Assembly: GCA_903930085.1 (NCBI GenBank)
Contig: CAIYXD010000304.1
Location: forward strand, 1-8,231
Direction of reading: 5' to 3'
DNA from: an uncultured Flavobacteriia bacterium
Lineage (GTDB): Bacteria > Bacteroidota > Bacteroidia > Flavobacteriales_D > Crocinitomicaceae
DNA: 8,231 nt
The position numbers and the translations under genes are program-made. Of the stretch, positions 6,376-8,231 are shown piece by piece. The first letter of the stretch is position 1. Each line of letters begins with the position of its first letter. The notes under the pieces were generated by a model that saw nothing but the letters and a program-made list of their open reading frames with translations, searched no databases and had not been told where the DNA came from.

Positions 6376-8231
6376 ATGTCAAAAAAAAAATCAAATAAAC
6401 CAAACAAAATGAAGGCAACCCTTACCCATGTGGTAAGGAAGGTGTTTGAAAAAAATCCAGACAGCGTATTGAGCCATAAACAAGTTTGTGTTTTAATTGA
6501 TGTAAGAGAAAATGCGCTTAGAAACCTTGTGTTTGAAATTCTAGAAGAATTAAGTAAAGACGGAACAATTAAACGAACAGCACACGCTGTTTATACCTCC
6601 GGAATAAAAGAAGATGTTTTTGAAGGTTTCATAGAGCTGACTGCGCGAGGAGCTGGTTTCGTTGTAACGGACGATGAACAAGAAGATATTTATGTTGCAC
6701 CGCAAAACATTGGGCAATCTCTTAATGGCGACCGTGTAAAAGTGCGCGTTTTTAAACGTGGAAAATCACGAATGGAAGGTGAAATTGTTGCTGTTTTATC
6801 CAGAGAACGCACCCAATTTGTTGGAACAATTGAAACACACGATAAATTTGCTTTTTTAGTGCCTGATAATCTAAAGTCCGGCACCGATATTTACATTCCA
6901 AAAGAAAAACTTAGCGGAGCAAAGAACGGCGACAAAGCGTTAGTTAAAATTACAGTTTGGCCAAAATCGTCCAAAAATCCTTATGGAGAAGTTGTTGAAG
7001 TTTTGGGGAAACCTGGTTCCAACGACACAGAAATGATTAGCATTTTATGTAACAATGGTATAGATTACAAGTTTCCGCAAGAGGTTTTAGAAGAAGCGGA
7101 GCTTATCGGAATGGCACTTGATCCAACTGAAGTTGCCAAACGCAGAGATTTTAGAGAAATTACAACATTTACAATAGATCCTGCAGATGCAAAAGACTTT
7201 GATGATGCGTTATCTTTCAAAAGGCTCGAAAATGGAAATATAGAAATTGGTGTTCATATAGCCGATGTTAGTTATTATGTTAGACCGGGAAGCGCTATGG
7301 ATAAAGAAGCTTTAAAGCGTTCGAATTCCGTTTATTTAGTAGATCGTGTCGTTCCAATGTTGCCGGAACAACTTTCAAATCTAGCTTGTTCACTGCGTCC
7401 AAAAGAAGATAAATTTAGTTTTTCAGCCGTTTTTGAAATGGATGAAACCGGGAAGGTTTACGGTAAATGGTTTGGTAAAACGGTTATTCATTCCAACAGA
7501 AGATTTAGCTACGAGGAAGCACAAGAAATTATTGAAGGTAAAACGGGTGATTTCCAGGAAGAAATACTTATTCTCGATAAAATAGCTAAAATATTGCGAA
7601 ATGCCAGGTTAAAAAATGGCGCTTTAAATATTGAATCAGAAGAAATGCGTTTCAAACTAGATGAAAAAGGTCACCCGGAAGAGGTGGTAATTAAAACATC
7701 AAAAGACGCACATAAACTCATTGAAGAATTTATGTTGCTCGCAAATAAAAAGGTTGCTGTGTTTATTGCAGAACCAAAAAAAGACAGAGATGTAATTCCT
7801 TTTGTTTACCGCGTGCACGATAAACCAGATATTGACAAAATAGCTTTATTCAATGTGTTTATCGATAAATTTGGATACAAACTTGATTTTTCACACCCCG
7901 ACCAGATTGCAAAAAGCATCAATAAACTTTTGGGAGATATTCGATTAACAAATGAATATTCTCTTATTCAAACAATGGCAATTAGATCCATGGCCAGGGC
8001 AACGTATGAAACAAAAAATATTGGTCATTATGGTTTAGCATTTGAGTTTTACACCCATTTTACTTCACCCATTCGACGGTATGCTGATTTAGTTGTTCAC
8101 CGCATTGTTCAGGAAGAATTAACACACCAAAAACACCGATACGGTAAAGAATTAGACGAAGTTTGCAAGCGAATTTCTAGAATGGAACGCAAAGCGGTGG
8201 ATGCTGAGCGAGAATCTACTAAATATTTCCA
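6376..8231 (+). CDS. rnr: Ribonuclease R, N-terminal 618 codons (cut by right window edge)
   Basis: The frame opens at ATG 6376 and runs to the window edge. Domains in order: a lysine-rich start, a winged-helix-like region (about 12-72), a first cold-shock/OB domain (about 84-143), a second (about 146-213), and the RNB exonuclease domain (about 255-585). The catalytic acidic cluster is D268, D274, D276 and D277 in TIDPADAKDFDDA, matching E. coli RNase R D272, D278, D280 and D281. The RNase II family signature is present from H551 to H575, including TSPIRRYAD at 563-571. The enzyme degrades structured RNA processively from the 3' end in the cytoplasm and acts in rRNA quality control and mRNA turnover. 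The C-terminal S1 domain should begin just past the edge. The N-terminal helix-turn-helix and two OB domains favour RNase R over RNase II. A second in-frame ATG at 6409 (codon 12) is a possible alternative start. A run of ten A residues follows the first ATG. Confidence 0.95.
   Translation, partial: MSKKKSNKPNKMKATLTHVVRKVFEKNPDSVLSHKQVCVLIDVRENALRNLVFEILEELSKDGTIKRTAHAVYTSGIKEDVFEGFIELTARGAGFVVTDDEQEDIYVAPQNIGQSLNGDRVKVRVFKRGKSRMEGEIVAVLSRERTQFVGTIETHDKFAFLVPDNLKSGTDIYIPKEKLSGAKNGDKALVKITVWPKSSKNPYGEVVEVLGKPGSNDTEMISILCNNGIDYKFPQEVLEEAELIGMALDPTEVAKRRDFREITTFTIDPADAKDFDDALSFKRLENGNIEIGVHIADVSYYVRPGSAMDKEALKRSNSVYLVDRVVPMLPEQLSNLACSLRPKEDKFSFSAVFEMDETGKVYGKWFGKTVIHSNRRFSYEEAQEIIEGKTGDFQEEILILDKIAKILRNARLKNGALNIESEEMRFKLDEKGHPEEVVIKTSKDAHKLIEEFMLLANKKVAVFIAEPKKDRDVIPFVYRVHDKPDIDKIALFNVFIDKFGYKLDFSHPDQIAKSINKLLGDIRLTNEYSLIQTMAIRSMARATYETKNIGHYGLAFEFYTHFTSPIRRYADLVVHRIVQEELTHQKHRYGKELDEVCKRISRMERKAVDAERESTKYF

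Noticed and set aside
6690..6884. 64-codon minus-strand frame opposite RNase R
   Set aside because: Falls within the cold-shock domain coding region of RNase R and has no recognisable product.

Overview
The window looks like an AT-rich chromosomal segment from a Bacteroidota bacterium, probably a Flavobacteriales-like lineage. Four things suggest this: candidate promoters of the Bacteroidota -7 type (TAnnTTTG), no clear Shine-Dalgarno sequences in front of the genes, a two-propeller plus Y_Y_Y sensor typical of that phylum's hybrid two-component systems, and a bacterial GH3 protein. The genus cannot be fixed from the sequence alone. I saw no mobile element, CRISPR array, tRNA or rRNA.

Layout, left to right. 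(1) Positions 1-645, minus strand: the N-terminal 215 codons of a GH3-family acyl-adenylating enzyme, cut by the left edge. (2) 646-857: a divergent intergenic region with a candidate promoter facing each way. (3) 858-1682, plus strand: a two-domain universal stress protein followed by a strong intrinsic terminator. (4) 1767-5675, minus strand, convergent with the stress gene: a 1302-residue membrane signalling protein. In order it has a signal peptide, fourteen propeller blades, a Y_Y_Y domain, one transmembrane helix, a coiled coil, a class III adenylate cyclase and an HD phosphohydrolase domain. (5) 5725-6249, minus strand: a bacterial ferritin 49 bp upstream of the cyclase gene, probably in the same transcript. 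(6) 6250-6375: a second divergent intergenic region. (7) 6376 to the right edge, plus strand: ribonuclease R, lacking only its C-terminal part.

The main item is the cyclase protein. Its outer half is the sensor architecture that normally drives a histidine kinase with AraC-type output. Here the kinase is replaced by a cyclase with a complete active site and adenine-selecting residues. A C-terminal HD domain has the metal-ligand pattern of a phosphohydrolase and a YHx3H signature like that of class I cyclic-nucleotide phosphodiesterases. I infer a single-chain receptor that may both make and break down cAMP in response to a periplasmic ligand. The neighbours (ferritin, universal stress protein, RNase R) are stress, storage and housekeeping genes. 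No cAMP receptor protein is visible, so the downstream target is unknown.
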